From Bartonella vinsonii subsp. vinsonii (GTDB lineage: Bacteria; Pseudomonadota; Alphaproteobacteria; Rhizobiales; Rhizobiaceae), in assembly GCF_902825235.1 (NCBI RefSeq), contig NZ_CADEAJ010000007.1:41958-105957 (forward strand): a stretch of DNA of 64,000 bases, written 5' to 3'. Numbering within the stretch: the stretch's first letter is position 1; every line of letters starts with the position of its first letter. The notes below the pieces were generated by a model. That model ran no database searches. It saw only the letters and a list, made by a program, of their open reading frames with translations, and was not told the DNA's origin. Of this stretch, positions 39,535 to 48,410 are shown piece by piece. Both the position numbers and the translations under genes were made by a program.

Positions 39535-40007
39535 GAATCTTCCCCTGCATGGTCCTTAATTCTTTTACAGAGAAATTCATAAAAATTACTTGCATAATAA
39601 AGGGGATCTCCAGATATTATCTCAAAATAGAGCGGACATTCACCATCCTGAAACTGAGAGTAATCAAAGTAAAATGTCTCACCAAAATCAGTTCTACTGA
39701 CAACAAGCTGCTGTGGTTTTGCTAAACCATTTTTCATTTCTGTTAAGCGATTATAGACAATGTCACCACCATAAACAGTTTCAAAGTCTACACCATAAAT
39801 GCTAAAAATTTCCTCGCAACCAATTTCTCCTCCTCCGTAATTTTTTAAAAAACTCTTGTAAGAAGATGTGAATTGCAAACCTAGAGTTTCTTCAGCTCTC
39901 TTTATCCATACATCATCAGGAGCATCCTCTGCAGTACCCAAATTGATAATATCATCATCATATTTATCAACTAATTCTATGACATCATCTAAGGTATAGG
40001 TTTTCAT
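39531..40007 (-). CDS. SMI1/KNR4 (SUKH) domain immunity protein, copy 2
   Basis: A 158-aa SUKH paralogue with RAEETLGLQFTSSYKSFLKN, YGGGEIGCEEIFSIYG, FYFDYSQFQDGECPLYFEI, and ASNFYEFLCKRIKDHAG. GAGGAT precedes the ATG at 40007; this ribosome site lies within the SUKH relic that follows copy 1. Coupled to copy 3 by a 4-bp overlap. Confidence 0.88.
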   Translation of the reverse strand: MKTYTLDDVIELVDKYDDDIINLGTAEDAPDDVWIKRAEETLGLQFTSSYKSFLKNYGGGEIGCEEIFSIYGVDFETVYGGDIVYNRLTEMKNGLAKPQQLVVSRTDFGETFYFDYSQFQDGECPLYFEIISGDPLYYASNFYEFLCKRIKDHAGEDS

Positions 40008-40096
40008 AGATGATCCTCAAAACTTGCGTTATAAACGCTCCATATTTCCCCTATCAATTTCACCTCCTCCATAGTTTTTTCCAAAAACGCTTGTAA
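40008..40096 (-). pseudogene. SUKH gene relic embedded in tail/spacer (copy 2)
   Basis: Near-identical to the relic at 38344-38432. It encodes LFTSVFGKNYGGGEID out of frame behind the tail of SUKH copy 1, then reaches the ribosome site of copy 2. Two copies of gene plus relic imply a ~0.63-kb tandem duplication (40008-40635 and 38344-38962). Confidence 0.6.
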
Positions 40097-40635
40097 AAAG
40101 GGATAGGTTGCGGAGTGGGAGTGTTCTCAATCTTTTCAATCGGTTGATCACCTTCAGGTATCTCAACTCCCGCGTGTACTTTAATTCTTTTGCAAAGGAA
40201 TTCATAAAAATTGCTAGCGTAATATTCGCAATCGCCCAATGCAAACCGGACATAGATTGGACATTCTCCATCCCGAAACTGCGTATAATCAAAGTAAAAA
40301 GTTTCATCAAGATCATAACTCACAACAAGTTGTTCTGGTGTCACAAAACCACGTTCTCTATCGAGTAAGTTTTGGTGAACAATGTCACCAGCAGGAATAC
40401 CCATAGGATTCTCATAAAGACTATAGATTTCTTCACCACCAATTTCTCCTCCTTTGTAATTTTTTAAAAAACTCTTGTAAGACGATGTGAATTGTAAGCC
40501 GAGAGCTTTCTCCGCCTTTTCAATTACAAGATCATCAACCGCATTTTTTGCAGTACCAAAATTGATAATATCATCATCATATTTATTCACTTTATCAATT
40601 AATACTGCAACATCAGCTAAGGTATAGGTTTTCAT
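40060..40635 (-). CDS. SMI1/KNR4 (SUKH) domain immunity protein, copy 1 (toxin-proximal)
   Basis: A 191-aa SUKH protein encoded 65 bp downstream of the exoprotein stop, the canonical position of the cognate CDI immunity gene. Core features are KAEKALGLQFTSSYKSFLKN, YKGGEIGGEEIYSLYENPMG, FYFDYTQFRDGECPIYVRF, and NFYEFLCKRIKVHAG, then the extension EIPEGDQPIEKIEN and a basic PFYKRFWKKLWRR tail. The ATG at 40635 is preferred to a TTG one codon earlier. Predicted to bind and block the LHH nuclease of the adjacent CdiA. Confidence 0.9.
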   Translation of the reverse strand: MKTYTLADVAVLIDKVNKYDDDIINFGTAKNAVDDLVIEKAEKALGLQFTSSYKSFLKNYKGGEIGGEEIYSLYENPMGIPAGDIVHQNLLDRERGFVTPEQLVVSYDLDETFYFDYTQFRDGECPIYVRFALGDCEYYASNFYEFLCKRIKVHAGVEIPEGDQPIEKIENTPTPQPIPFYKRFWKKLWRR

Positions 40636-40700
40636 CAATTATTTCTCCATAAATTATTCTATAAGCTGCTATCTTTCTCTTTTCACCAACCGGTAGATCA

Positions 40701-43700
40701 CTACTGCCGATGCTCCTGTCCCCATCTGTCAAAATCTAGACCTATGATACTCCATTTCATATCAATTATTCCTCCTAAATTACTGTTTTTTTGTTCTCTA
40801 TATCCTTTAGCGCGTTCCTTCCAATATTCCTCTCTCCACCTATCAAACATATCTCTATCGATAAGCGATTGATGTGTTTTTGGATTAGCATGAATCACGG
40901 AACTATATTTGTTATGATCTTTACTACCAATTTCTGCTATGGGACCTTCATGCGTTTGCTTTAGGTGATGCAATTCAACAGATTTACCATCAAATCCTAT
41001 AGGTGCTCTTCCTGCTTCCATTCTCTCAACATTGGTGCCCCACACTTCTTCCCCTTTTACTGTCCAACTAACAATTTGGTTAGGATCAAACAAATCGTCT
41101 CTCTGATAGGCTTTGTTAGTCTGTCCAAATTTGCTATCGGTAAATTTAATGGGTTTTTCTTTTAACCAATTCTTTTTGTCTTTAGCAGCAAGTTTGGTCA
41201 GTTCTTTCTTCGCTGCAAGTTTGGCAGGATCTCCTTGAGCTGCAAGTTCTGCAAGATTTTTCTTGGAAGCGAATTGGGCAAAATCTTTCGTAGCATTGAA
41301 CTTAATCACAGCCTTTTCGCCAAGCTTTATGGCTCCCTTGGCTGCTCCAGCTCCTCCGACCATTTCGGCCACTGTTCCTAGTGGTTTACCTATCATTTGG
41401 CCGAATTCAAAACCAGCACTGAGTGCTCCATCCCCTCCCTCTTTATCCATTGTTTCCGTTATGTGATTTATATGCCCGACAAAGGAATCCCTAATACCTC
41501 CCCAGAATTGACCAAAACTTCCGTAGACATCATCAATCACATGTCCACTCGTGGCCCAAGATATTGCCGTTCCAACGCCTTTAACAGCCTTTTTACCGCT
41601 CTCAATTGGATTGCTAACTATTTCTAACCCTATTTCCACAGCGCCATGAACGGCATCATTTAATTCTTCTACGGCACCAGCAATCGCACCGGCCGTTGCA
41701 GCTGATGCAAAAATCCTATCTTGTTGGTCATCAATATCATGCCATTTTTCGTTAACATCTTTTCGACACTGATCATCAGGGCACTCTTCTAACTCTTTCT
41801 TCATCTGAGCGCGTTGTGCACTCCCCAAAAAGTTATTTGCAGCGGCATTGCCTGCGGCATCAGCACCGGCATCAACATTGCCACCAGCAAGGCCAGCAGC
41901 AAAGCCACCCGCAGCCCGTGCAACATTAATGGTGTTGTCTCTAAAGGAAGGAAACTCAGCATCAATCCTTGCGTTTATACGGGCTTCCTCTTCAGGGGTT
42001 GGTGTGCGACCGTTTAGATCCCCCACTTCCTCTTTTACAATGCCCTTCACCCACAATTGAAACTGGAGCATAGCTGTGGCTTCGCCCACAGCCCCGCCGA
42101 TAGCACCGGCAGAGCAAGCGCCACTCGCAACCGCGCCTTTTAAGCAGCCAAGACCGGCATGAGCAACGATCTGTGTGACTGTGTTCATCTTCCCTTCTGC
42201 CTTGGCCGTGCCAATTTCTTCCGCCAATGTCTTGCCAACCGTATCAGACAAGGCGATGCGCAGATTGTTAAAAAAGTTCTTGTCAAGAGAGCCGCCCTCA
42301 AGAGCCGTTTGAACACCCGCGCCAATGGCGGCTTTGATCAGGTTCTTTTCCGCTTCAAGGGCGATACGATCGACAAAAGGAGCGGTTTTAGGTAAAGACT
42401 GACCAACCCCTGCCATATCTGTCAATTGGCTGGTTAAACCTGCAGTCAACATCGACGAGACAACGCTGAGGAGAGTCTTGGAAGAGCCAAGCTCATGCAA
42501 GGCGCCGGCAATGTTGCCGCGATTATTGACAAGAGCTATGGCGCTTTTGTTAATCAGTGCTTGGACACCTGCCTGTATCGCCGCATTCATCGCTGTGCTC
42601 GAGCCAAGCCCTAAAGCACCGGTAATCGCACTGGCAGCGCCCGAGGCTGCTCCGCCCGTAACCGCCGTGACAACCAATGCCACGAGAGCCGCGCCAGCTT
42701 CTGTCAATCCTTGGGCTTTATAATCCCAGTCTTTAAACTCAGCTTGAACTGCTTGCCAATCTACTTGCTTGGCTAATTCTGGATCATCTCGTAGTTGCTT
42801 AATCCATGCCATCCCTGGAGAGCGAGACAATTGCTCAAGGGATTTGTCTAAATCACCGGTTGCCTTATATTCAACAACAATGCCATTGCCAGCATCAATC
42901 TTCATACCACCCTTAGCATCTATGGTGACATGCTCGATGGTCTCCTTAAGGTAACCTTTGTCGCTCTCACTCCACCACACAAGGTTTTCGTTACGCTGAT
43001 AAACATCCTTAAAATCTTGATCCTTATTGGTGAGAAACTTGATCTTCCCCTTATCTGATGCCAAATGCGTCTCACCATCACTTGAGAGCCCTACCGCACC
43101 AAGCGTGAAATCACCGTTTTGCGCATGCATGGAGAGGTTGCCACCAATGTCAAACGTGCTTTTGTTTGTGGTAACTTCTGTTGATTGTTGACGAAACTTA
43201 TTCTTTTGCTTCGATTTGTCGCCTTCTTTACCCCTAAGGTCTAAATCAAAACTGTTAAAATCTTGCACCGAAGTCAGCGTGAGAGCACCACCACTGGTGA
43301 AATTCCCATTACCTTCTCCTTTAACCTTAGCCCCATCCATGATGAGGTCGCCGTTCGTAACAAGGTTAAGATCACCCCCACTGTTGATTTCACTCAACTG
43401 ATGGAGACTGCTTTGGGCGTTATAATGCCCTTTTTCCAATGTCTCCTTGTGTTCACTCTCTAGCACCAATGTACTAATGCTAGCAGAACCATCGACAATC
43501 ATCGTCATTGGACCGCCGCTGGTGAATTCCCCACCCTCTGCGCCAAGATCTCTAAGGGAGTGAATGTTTAATTCATCATCAGAGAGAATTTGTCCCTTCT
43601 GCCCAGCCCGATCAACAAAACCATATGCATTCGTGTCACGGATTTTTGCCGTGCTATTGACAATTGTATCACCCGTCATGGTGACCGTATAACCATGAAT

Positions 43701-46700
43701 AGCACCTGACACATTGGCTAAAAGACCGCCACTGGTGAGATCTATAGGTCCGGTAGCATCCAAAAAACCACCGTTATTGAACAAAGTTTGTGTGGTCGTC
43801 ACATGGAGTGCAGCATCACTTAGCACAGCACCGCTATTGGTAAGACGGTTCGCATTCAAGGTGACCCCATGCCCTTTCAAACCTGCACTGGCAAGAGTTT
43901 CTTGCGATCTTTGTGCATTGTTTATCCCTTGTTCTGAAGAGGACGTGCTTGCCAAATAAACGTGGGGTACCAAGACCTCTTGTCCATCGACAAAGTGGGT
44001 TTCAAGCCAGATCATATCCTTTTTGATCCCAGCAATCTGCTGGGGCGTTAAGGGCTTGCCTAGCTCTAATCCCAAAGGACCTTGCTGCTCTACAGCATTG
44101 TCATAGAGCCTTTGCATTTGTGCATTGGGGTCTTCAACCTCAAGAAGAGTGCGATTGCCTGTCAGATCAAAGATTTGCTCACCCACCAGACGATATTCAA
44201 AATAAGCATCCCCCAACCTTTTGAACACTTGCTCAGGCTTATAATTGCCAATCTTTTTTAAGTAATAGTCCGAGCCTAAAAATTTACTTGGATTGATAAA
44301 ATCTGGACGCGTCTCAATTAAAAACGGCACATCCGGAGATTGTTTACCTGCCAGTTCTGTCTTAACAGAGCTAAGTCCATCTTGCGTTGGCACCTGTATG
44401 GATTCTGATGCGGGTGTTTTTGTGCTTGGTGCAAAAAGCGCCTTGTGCCCTGTCAAACCATTGATAATGCCGTCTAATCTATCATCGCTGATCAACGGTT
44501 TGAAGCCGTCAACTTCAGTATTTTTAACCCCAGCCAAGCCTTTATTGCCAGAGCTTAAGCCAATTTGCTCAACCCCCTCACGCACCGCATGATTATCAAG
44601 AGTCTCTTTGACCTTAACATCAAGAGTGCCACCAGCTTCTATCGTGCCATACACAACATCATAGGTACGTGTGGTTATTTTGGTATCGGTATAATGTCCC
44701 TCATCTGTTATGCCTCCCAAAGCACACCCTCCTAACAATGTGTGGCAGTGTTTTTTTCTGCGGCTCGTTTCAGTTACAGTCCTGGTTGTTTCGATTAAAT
44801 CGCGCCCTTCATTGAGCAGGGTATCGCCCCGCATCTCAATGTTGCCATTAGCAGCAATCAAACTGTAACTATTGCGGATATCGCCGGCATGAACTATGAG
44901 ATGACGACCTGCAAAAATCTGTGCAGCTCCATTGGTAAAATGAGGCTGCTGACGAATGATCGTAGTGTCAACATCTTCCTTTATCTGGTGGTGTCTAACA
45001 CCAGTGCCTCTCCATTCTCCTCGCACGTAACTGTGACCAACCACCTTATCAGTCACTTCAACCCCACCTTCACGCATATTGGTGAGTGAAGAGACATCGA
45101 AGGTCATATCACCGGAGACAGCTTCTAAAAGCCCAGAACTGTTGATCACAGAGCCAGCCCGCTCTCCACTTAAACCACGGATGACTAAATTGTCTTCGGC
45201 AATGACATCGCCAAACTTATTGAGGAAAGATCCATCCAAAGAGAGCGTTGTGGATTTTTTTGCATAAATCAGTCCGCTATTGCTCATATCAGCGCTCACA
45301 TTGAGCACAACCCCATCATCACTCGAACCAATACTTCCGCTATTGTCCAAAACATCTGCAGTTAAAACAAAAGCGCCACCACTTTTGAGGACCCCACCTT
45401 CCCCATTTAAAAGAAGACCACCCTTCCCCCCTAAGGAATCATGATTTGCTGCTATAAGCGTCAAAGTGTCACTGGCTAAAAGCTGTCCAAAATTTGCTAA
45501 AGAACCAAGCTTCGCATCAACAACACTGCCCACTATGATGCCGTGATTGCTTAAAACACCATGGCTGTTGAGAGTAAGTACTCCGCCTTGCGCTTCCACA
45601 AGCCCAGCTTGGATGAGTGTGCCTGCCTTAAGTGTTACATCATAGGCGCCAACCTGGCTTGTCTCACCCATTGTCAATATACCATCACTGGAAAGCTCCA
45701 CCCGCTTTTTAGAAACAATGCGCCCCGTTTGGCTGAGATTTGTTTGCGCATGCAAAGCAATGGTATCATTGCTTTCTATTGTGCCACTATTGCTTAAATC
45801 ACCGTGGCTGGTCAGTTGAAGCTCACCACGCTCAATCTCTATGTGCCCTGCTTGTGCTATACTATCAGCAACAACACTAACAGCCCCTTGCGTAGAAATG
45901 AGACCATCAACATTCTCAAAACTGCCCACATCAATGCGCAAACCATCCCGCGCTAAAACATGCGCACCTTCATCAGGTGGAGTGTTTTTGGGGTCTGAAT
46001 TTGTCGTTTCAGCTCTTTTATTGACAAAAGACGTTGCAACAATCTTCATCTCACCGGCTAAAGCACTGAGAAGACCCGCCTCATTGTTTATATGACCAGC
46101 ACGTGTCTCTTTCAGCCCACCAATGGTGAGAGCCTCTTCAGCAATCATTCTGCCCCGTGTGTTGGCCAGATTACCATCACTGGATATATCCAGTGATTTT
46201 TTGGCGTAAATCAGCCCGCTATTGGTGACATCCCCCGCCACATTGAGAGCAACGTTCTCACCACTGGAGCCAAGCGCACCGGCATTGTCTAATTGTCCTG
46301 CCGACAAGACAAAAGCACCCCCACTTTGGAGGACTGCTTCAGATGCATTCACAAGAAAAGCTTGTTGTTGAACAGCATTTTCTGATGCGCTGATCATCAG
46401 ATGCAAATCATGGGTTGCGATAAGGATGCCTTGATTGGTAAATGCACCAACATGGGCATCGACGCTCTCACCGCGCATGGTGCCGCTATTGATGACCCCA
46501 TCACGCACCTGAAGGGTTAATGCTCCCCCTTGGGCTTCTACAGCCCCCACTTGGGTTAAAGCATCAGCACTCAAAACCACATCATGACCTAAAAGCGTAC
46601 TGTGCGTGCTGGTTGTGAGCATGCCCCCCGCTGTCAAGGCAACTTTCTGCATACTGACAATATCACCAGTGTGATTGAGGGCACCATGAGCATCCAGCGT

Positions 46701-48320
46701 TATCTCCCCATTGGACAACACAGTGCCTTCTTGGATCAGGGCACCGTGATGCGCATAAAGGTCAACTTTTTGCTCTGCCACTAAGCGAGCGCGGGATGTA
46801 AGCTCTGCTGCTTGCATCAAAAGAAAGCCGCCGGCGCTATAATGACCAGCACCTACAGTGAGAGCCTCATCGGCGCTCAAGACGATATTCCCCTTGGCAC
46901 CAATATGGTTGTTTAAAGCGCTGATTTGATTGGTTTTAATCGTCAGATCACCAAGGGAAGAAACCCCGGTTTGATCATTGTCTTGCATGCGGCTTAGATC
47001 AATTGTTGCTGCTTGGATCTCTAAAAGATCACCGGCTGCTATCCGACCATCCCCCGCCTCAAGCTTTGTCGCCTTTAAGTGCAAAGAACCCGTCGCTGAC
47101 TGTTGACCATCACTCCCAATACCGCTTGCTAAAAGAGCATGAGACTGGAGCTTGATCACATCGGCGCGCACATCAACAGTACCGCTTGCTGCAACGCGAG
47201 CATGTTCAGCCAATTCAACATGTTTCAAAGCCTTCAGTTCAACCGCTTCTTCTGAAAAAAGCAGATCGTTCACATGCACACTGTCGTGATGGGAATGTGC
47301 CTTCACCGCTCCTTTGGCACGTGCTTTGGCAATTACCAGCTTGCCATCACTGGTCAACCTCATGGCGCCTGCATTGGCAACCATGTTGCCAAGCATCTTA
47401 ACGCCGGCGCCTTTATCATTGGCAAGAACCCGGATCTGCCCCGCATACATCCCACCAAACTCGCTAGAATCAATTGCCAATTCTGGCTCTTTGCCATCAG
47501 AGCCAAGTGATGTTGCTTCGCGCTTCCCATAAGCAAAATGATTATGCCCCGCTATAACGGCCAATTCCCCTTTGACTTGAAGAGGACCCTCTACACGGAT
47601 CTTGCGCGAAACAAGATCAAAAATATCCACTGTGCGCCCATCCGCACCCTTGGCTCCAATGGTGATGTTGCCACCTTCAACGCGCAAACCACTCAAAAAA
47701 CCATCAGCCCCAATGATCGGCTGTCCTGTCGATAACGTCACCCGTGGTGTATTGATAAAACCGCAACCATTACAGGTAAGTCCGTTGGGATTAGCGATAA
47801 TCACATCAGCCGCTTGCCCATGAACCTCCGTCATCCCTTCAAGACGCGAGCGATTGGCACTCACCACTTCATTAAGAATAACCTTTGCGGCACCGGTATT
47901 CCGTAAATTACCATTGCCAGGTACCAATCCCCCAAGCTGTGAACGCGAAACCTCCTCTGTCGAATTGTTCAAAATCACGCCATGGGTATCAACATTGAAA
48001 CTGTCATATTTGTTATGAGAAAGACCTTGTCCATTGGGGCGAACAATATCAATCAGCGGCACATCATTGCCGGCTTTCCCCACCGTGGGGCGGAAAACAG
48101 AGCCAACTCCATCAGCCGCTTTAATCCCTTGGCTCTCTTGCACAACAGGGTTTTGTGCACCAAGCGCTTGTGCTTGCAACAACAAAGGCTGAAAAGCTAA
48201 GCAAAAACTTAAAACCAGTGAAAGCCCCTTCTGTGCCCCTCGCTGCAAAACACCAAGAACAGGCTGTCCCAGCTTGTATCCATATCCCAATTTATGCTTT
48301 TGATCTTTCAATCCCCGCAT
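40701..48320 (-). CDS. Filamentous haemagglutinin / CdiA-type contact-dependent toxin exoprotein
   Basis: A 2539-aa TpsA exoprotein. A long signal peptide (about 52 residues, ending LLLQAQA) leads to the TPS secretion domain (VDTHGVILNNS, DVIIANPNGLTCNGCGF). A long beta-helical haemagglutinin repeat region follows, including a ~260-residue internal duplication. Next is a DUF637-like hydrophobic segment (about 1870-2090), a pretoxin region, an Ala/Lys-rich linker (about 2345-2380), and a C-terminal nuclease domain with the LHH motif: ELHHLK at 2449-2454, then GPIAEIG and a downstream His cluster. No VENN motif is seen. AAGGAG precedes its ATG. Visibly more GC-rich than flanking DNA. The upstream transporter should export it; the SUKH genes downstream should neutralise it. 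Confidence 0.9.
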   Translation of the reverse strand: MRGLKDQKHKLGYGYKLGQPVLGVLQRGAQKGLSLVLSFCLAFQPLLLQAQALGAQNPVVQESQGIKAADGVGSVFRPTVGKAGNDVPLIDIVRPNGQGLSHNKYDSFNVDTHGVILNNSTEEVSRSQLGGLVPGNGNLRNTGAAKVILNEVVSANRSRLEGMTEVHGQAADVIIANPNGLTCNGCGFINTPRVTLSTGQPIIGADGFLSGLRVEGGNITIGAKGADGRTVDIFDLVSRKIRVEGPLQVKGELAVIAGHNHFAYGKREATSLGSDGKEPELAIDSSEFGGMYAGQIRVLANDKGAGVKMLGNMVANAGAMRLTSDGKLVIAKARAKGAVKAHSHHDSVHVNDLLFSEEAVELKALKHVELAEHARVAASGTVDVRADVIKLQSHALLASGIGSDGQQSATGSLHLKATKLEAGDGRIAAGDLLEIQAATIDLSRMQDNDQTGVSSLGDLTIKTNQISALNNHIGAKGNIVLSADEALTVGAGHYSAGGFLLMQAAELTSRARLVAEQKVDLYAHHGALIQEGTVLSNGEITLDAHGALNHTGDIVSMQKVALTAGGMLTTSTHSTLLGHDVVLSADALTQVGAVEAQGGALTLQVRDGVINSGTMRGESVDAHVGAFTNQGILIATHDLHLMISASENAVQQQAFLVNASEAVLQSGGAFVLSAGQLDNAGALGSSGENVALNVAGDVTNSGLIYAKKSLDISSDGNLANTRGRMIAEEALTIGGLKETRAGHINNEAGLLSALAGEMKIVATSFVNKRAETTNSDPKNTPPDEGAHVLARDGLRIDVGSFENVDGLISTQGAVSVVADSIAQAGHIEIERGELQLTSHGDLSNSGTIESNDTIALHAQTNLSQTGRIVSKKRVELSSDGILTMGETSQVGAYDVTLKAGTLIQAGLVEAQGGVLTLNSHGVLSNHGIIVGSVVDAKLGSLANFGQLLASDTLTLIAANHDSLGGKGGLLLNGEGGVLKSGGAFVLTADVLDNSGSIGSSDDGVVLNVSADMSNSGLIYAKKSTTLSLDGSFLNKFGDVIAEDNLVIRGLSGERAGSVINSSGLLEAVSGDMTFDVSSLTNMREGGVEVTDKVVGHSYVRGEWRGTGVRHHQIKEDVDTTIIRQQPHFTNGAAQIFAGRHLIVHAGDIRNSYSLIAANGNIEMRGDTLLNEGRDLIETTRTVTETSRRKKHCHTLLGGCALGGITDEGHYTDTKITTRTYDVVYGTIEAGGTLDVKVKETLDNHAVREGVEQIGLSSGNKGLAGVKNTEVDGFKPLISDDRLDGIINGLTGHKALFAPSTKTPASESIQVPTQDGLSSVKTELAGKQSPDVPFLIETRPDFINPSKFLGSDYYLKKIGNYKPEQVFKRLGDAYFEYRLVGEQIFDLTGNRTLLEVEDPNAQMQRLYDNAVEQQGPLGLELGKPLTPQQIAGIKKDMIWLETHFVDGQEVLVPHVYLASTSSSEQGINNAQRSQETLASAGLKGHGVTLNANRLTNSGAVLSDAALHVTTTQTLFNNGGFLDATGPIDLTSGGLLANVSGAIHGYTVTMTGDTIVNSTAKIRDTNAYGFVDRAGQKGQILSDDELNIHSLRDLGAEGGEFTSGGPMTMIVDGSASISTLVLESEHKETLEKGHYNAQSSLHQLSEINSGGDLNLVTNGDLIMDGAKVKGEGNGNFTSGGALTLTSVQDFNSFDLDLRGKEGDKSKQKNKFRQQSTEVTTNKSTFDIGGNLSMHAQNGDFTLGAVGLSSDGETHLASDKGKIKFLTNKDQDFKDVYQRNENLVWWSESDKGYLKETIEHVTIDAKGGMKIDAGNGIVVEYKATGDLDKSLEQLSRSPGMAWIKQLRDDPELAKQVDWQAVQAEFKDWDYKAQGLTEAGAALVALVVTAVTGGAASGAASAITGALGLGSSTAMNAAIQAGVQALINKSAIALVNNRGNIAGALHELGSSKTLLSVVSSMLTAGLTSQLTDMAGVGQSLPKTAPFVDRIALEAEKNLIKAAIGAGVQTALEGGSLDKNFFNNLRIALSDTVGKTLAEEIGTAKAEGKMNTVTQIVAHAGLGCLKGAVASGACSAGAIGGAVGEATAMLQFQLWVKGIVKEEVGDLNGRTPTPEEEARINARIDAEFPSFRDNTINVARAAGGFAAGLAGGNVDAGADAAGNAAANNFLGSAQRAQMKKELEECPDDQCRKDVNEKWHDIDDQQDRIFASAATAGAIAGAVEELNDAVHGAVEIGLEIVSNPIESGKKAVKGVGTAISWATSGHVIDDVYGSFGQFWGGIRDSFVGHINHITETMDKEGGDGALSAGFEFGQMIGKPLGTVAEMVGGAGAAKGAIKLGEKAVIKFNATKDFAQFASKKNLAELAAQGDPAKLAAKKELTKLAAKDKKNWLKEKPIKFTDSKFGQTNKAYQRDDLFDPNQIVSWTVKGEEVWGTNVERMEAGRAPIGFDGKSVELHHLKQTHEGPIAEIGSKDHNKYSSVIHANPKTHQSLIDRDMFDRWREEYWKERAKGYREQKNSNLGGIIDMKWSIIGLDFDRWGQEHRQ

Positions 48321-48353
48321 CTTTCACTCCTTATAAATTCTCTATCTCTTTGT

Positions 48354-48376
48354 AAAAAAGACCCCCCAAAGGGTCT
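48354..48376 (-). terminator. Attenuator/terminator hairpin between transporter and exoprotein genes
   Basis: On the minus strand AGACCC (48371-48376) pairs with GGGTCT (48359-48364) around a 6-nt loop, directly followed by TTTTTT. It falls within the 90 bp between cdiB and cdiA. A GC-rich stem plus U-tract is a textbook intrinsic terminator, so exoprotein expression may depend on read-through or on its own promoter. Confidence 0.65.
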
Positions 48377-48410
48377 AAACAACAAGGCGATATTTTTACC
48401 GCCCCTTATT

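Noticed and set aside
37852..40638. CRISPR-like repetition suggested by the regularly recurring blocks
   Set aside because: The repeats are coding paralogues ~0.5-0.6 kb apart with divergent sequence; no short direct repeats with unique spacers exist here or elsewhere in the window.
40965..48355. Many plus-strand frames of 60-100 codons opposite the large exoprotein gene
   Set aside because: Mirror frames of a GC-richer coding strand; none has a credible start context or independent protein features.
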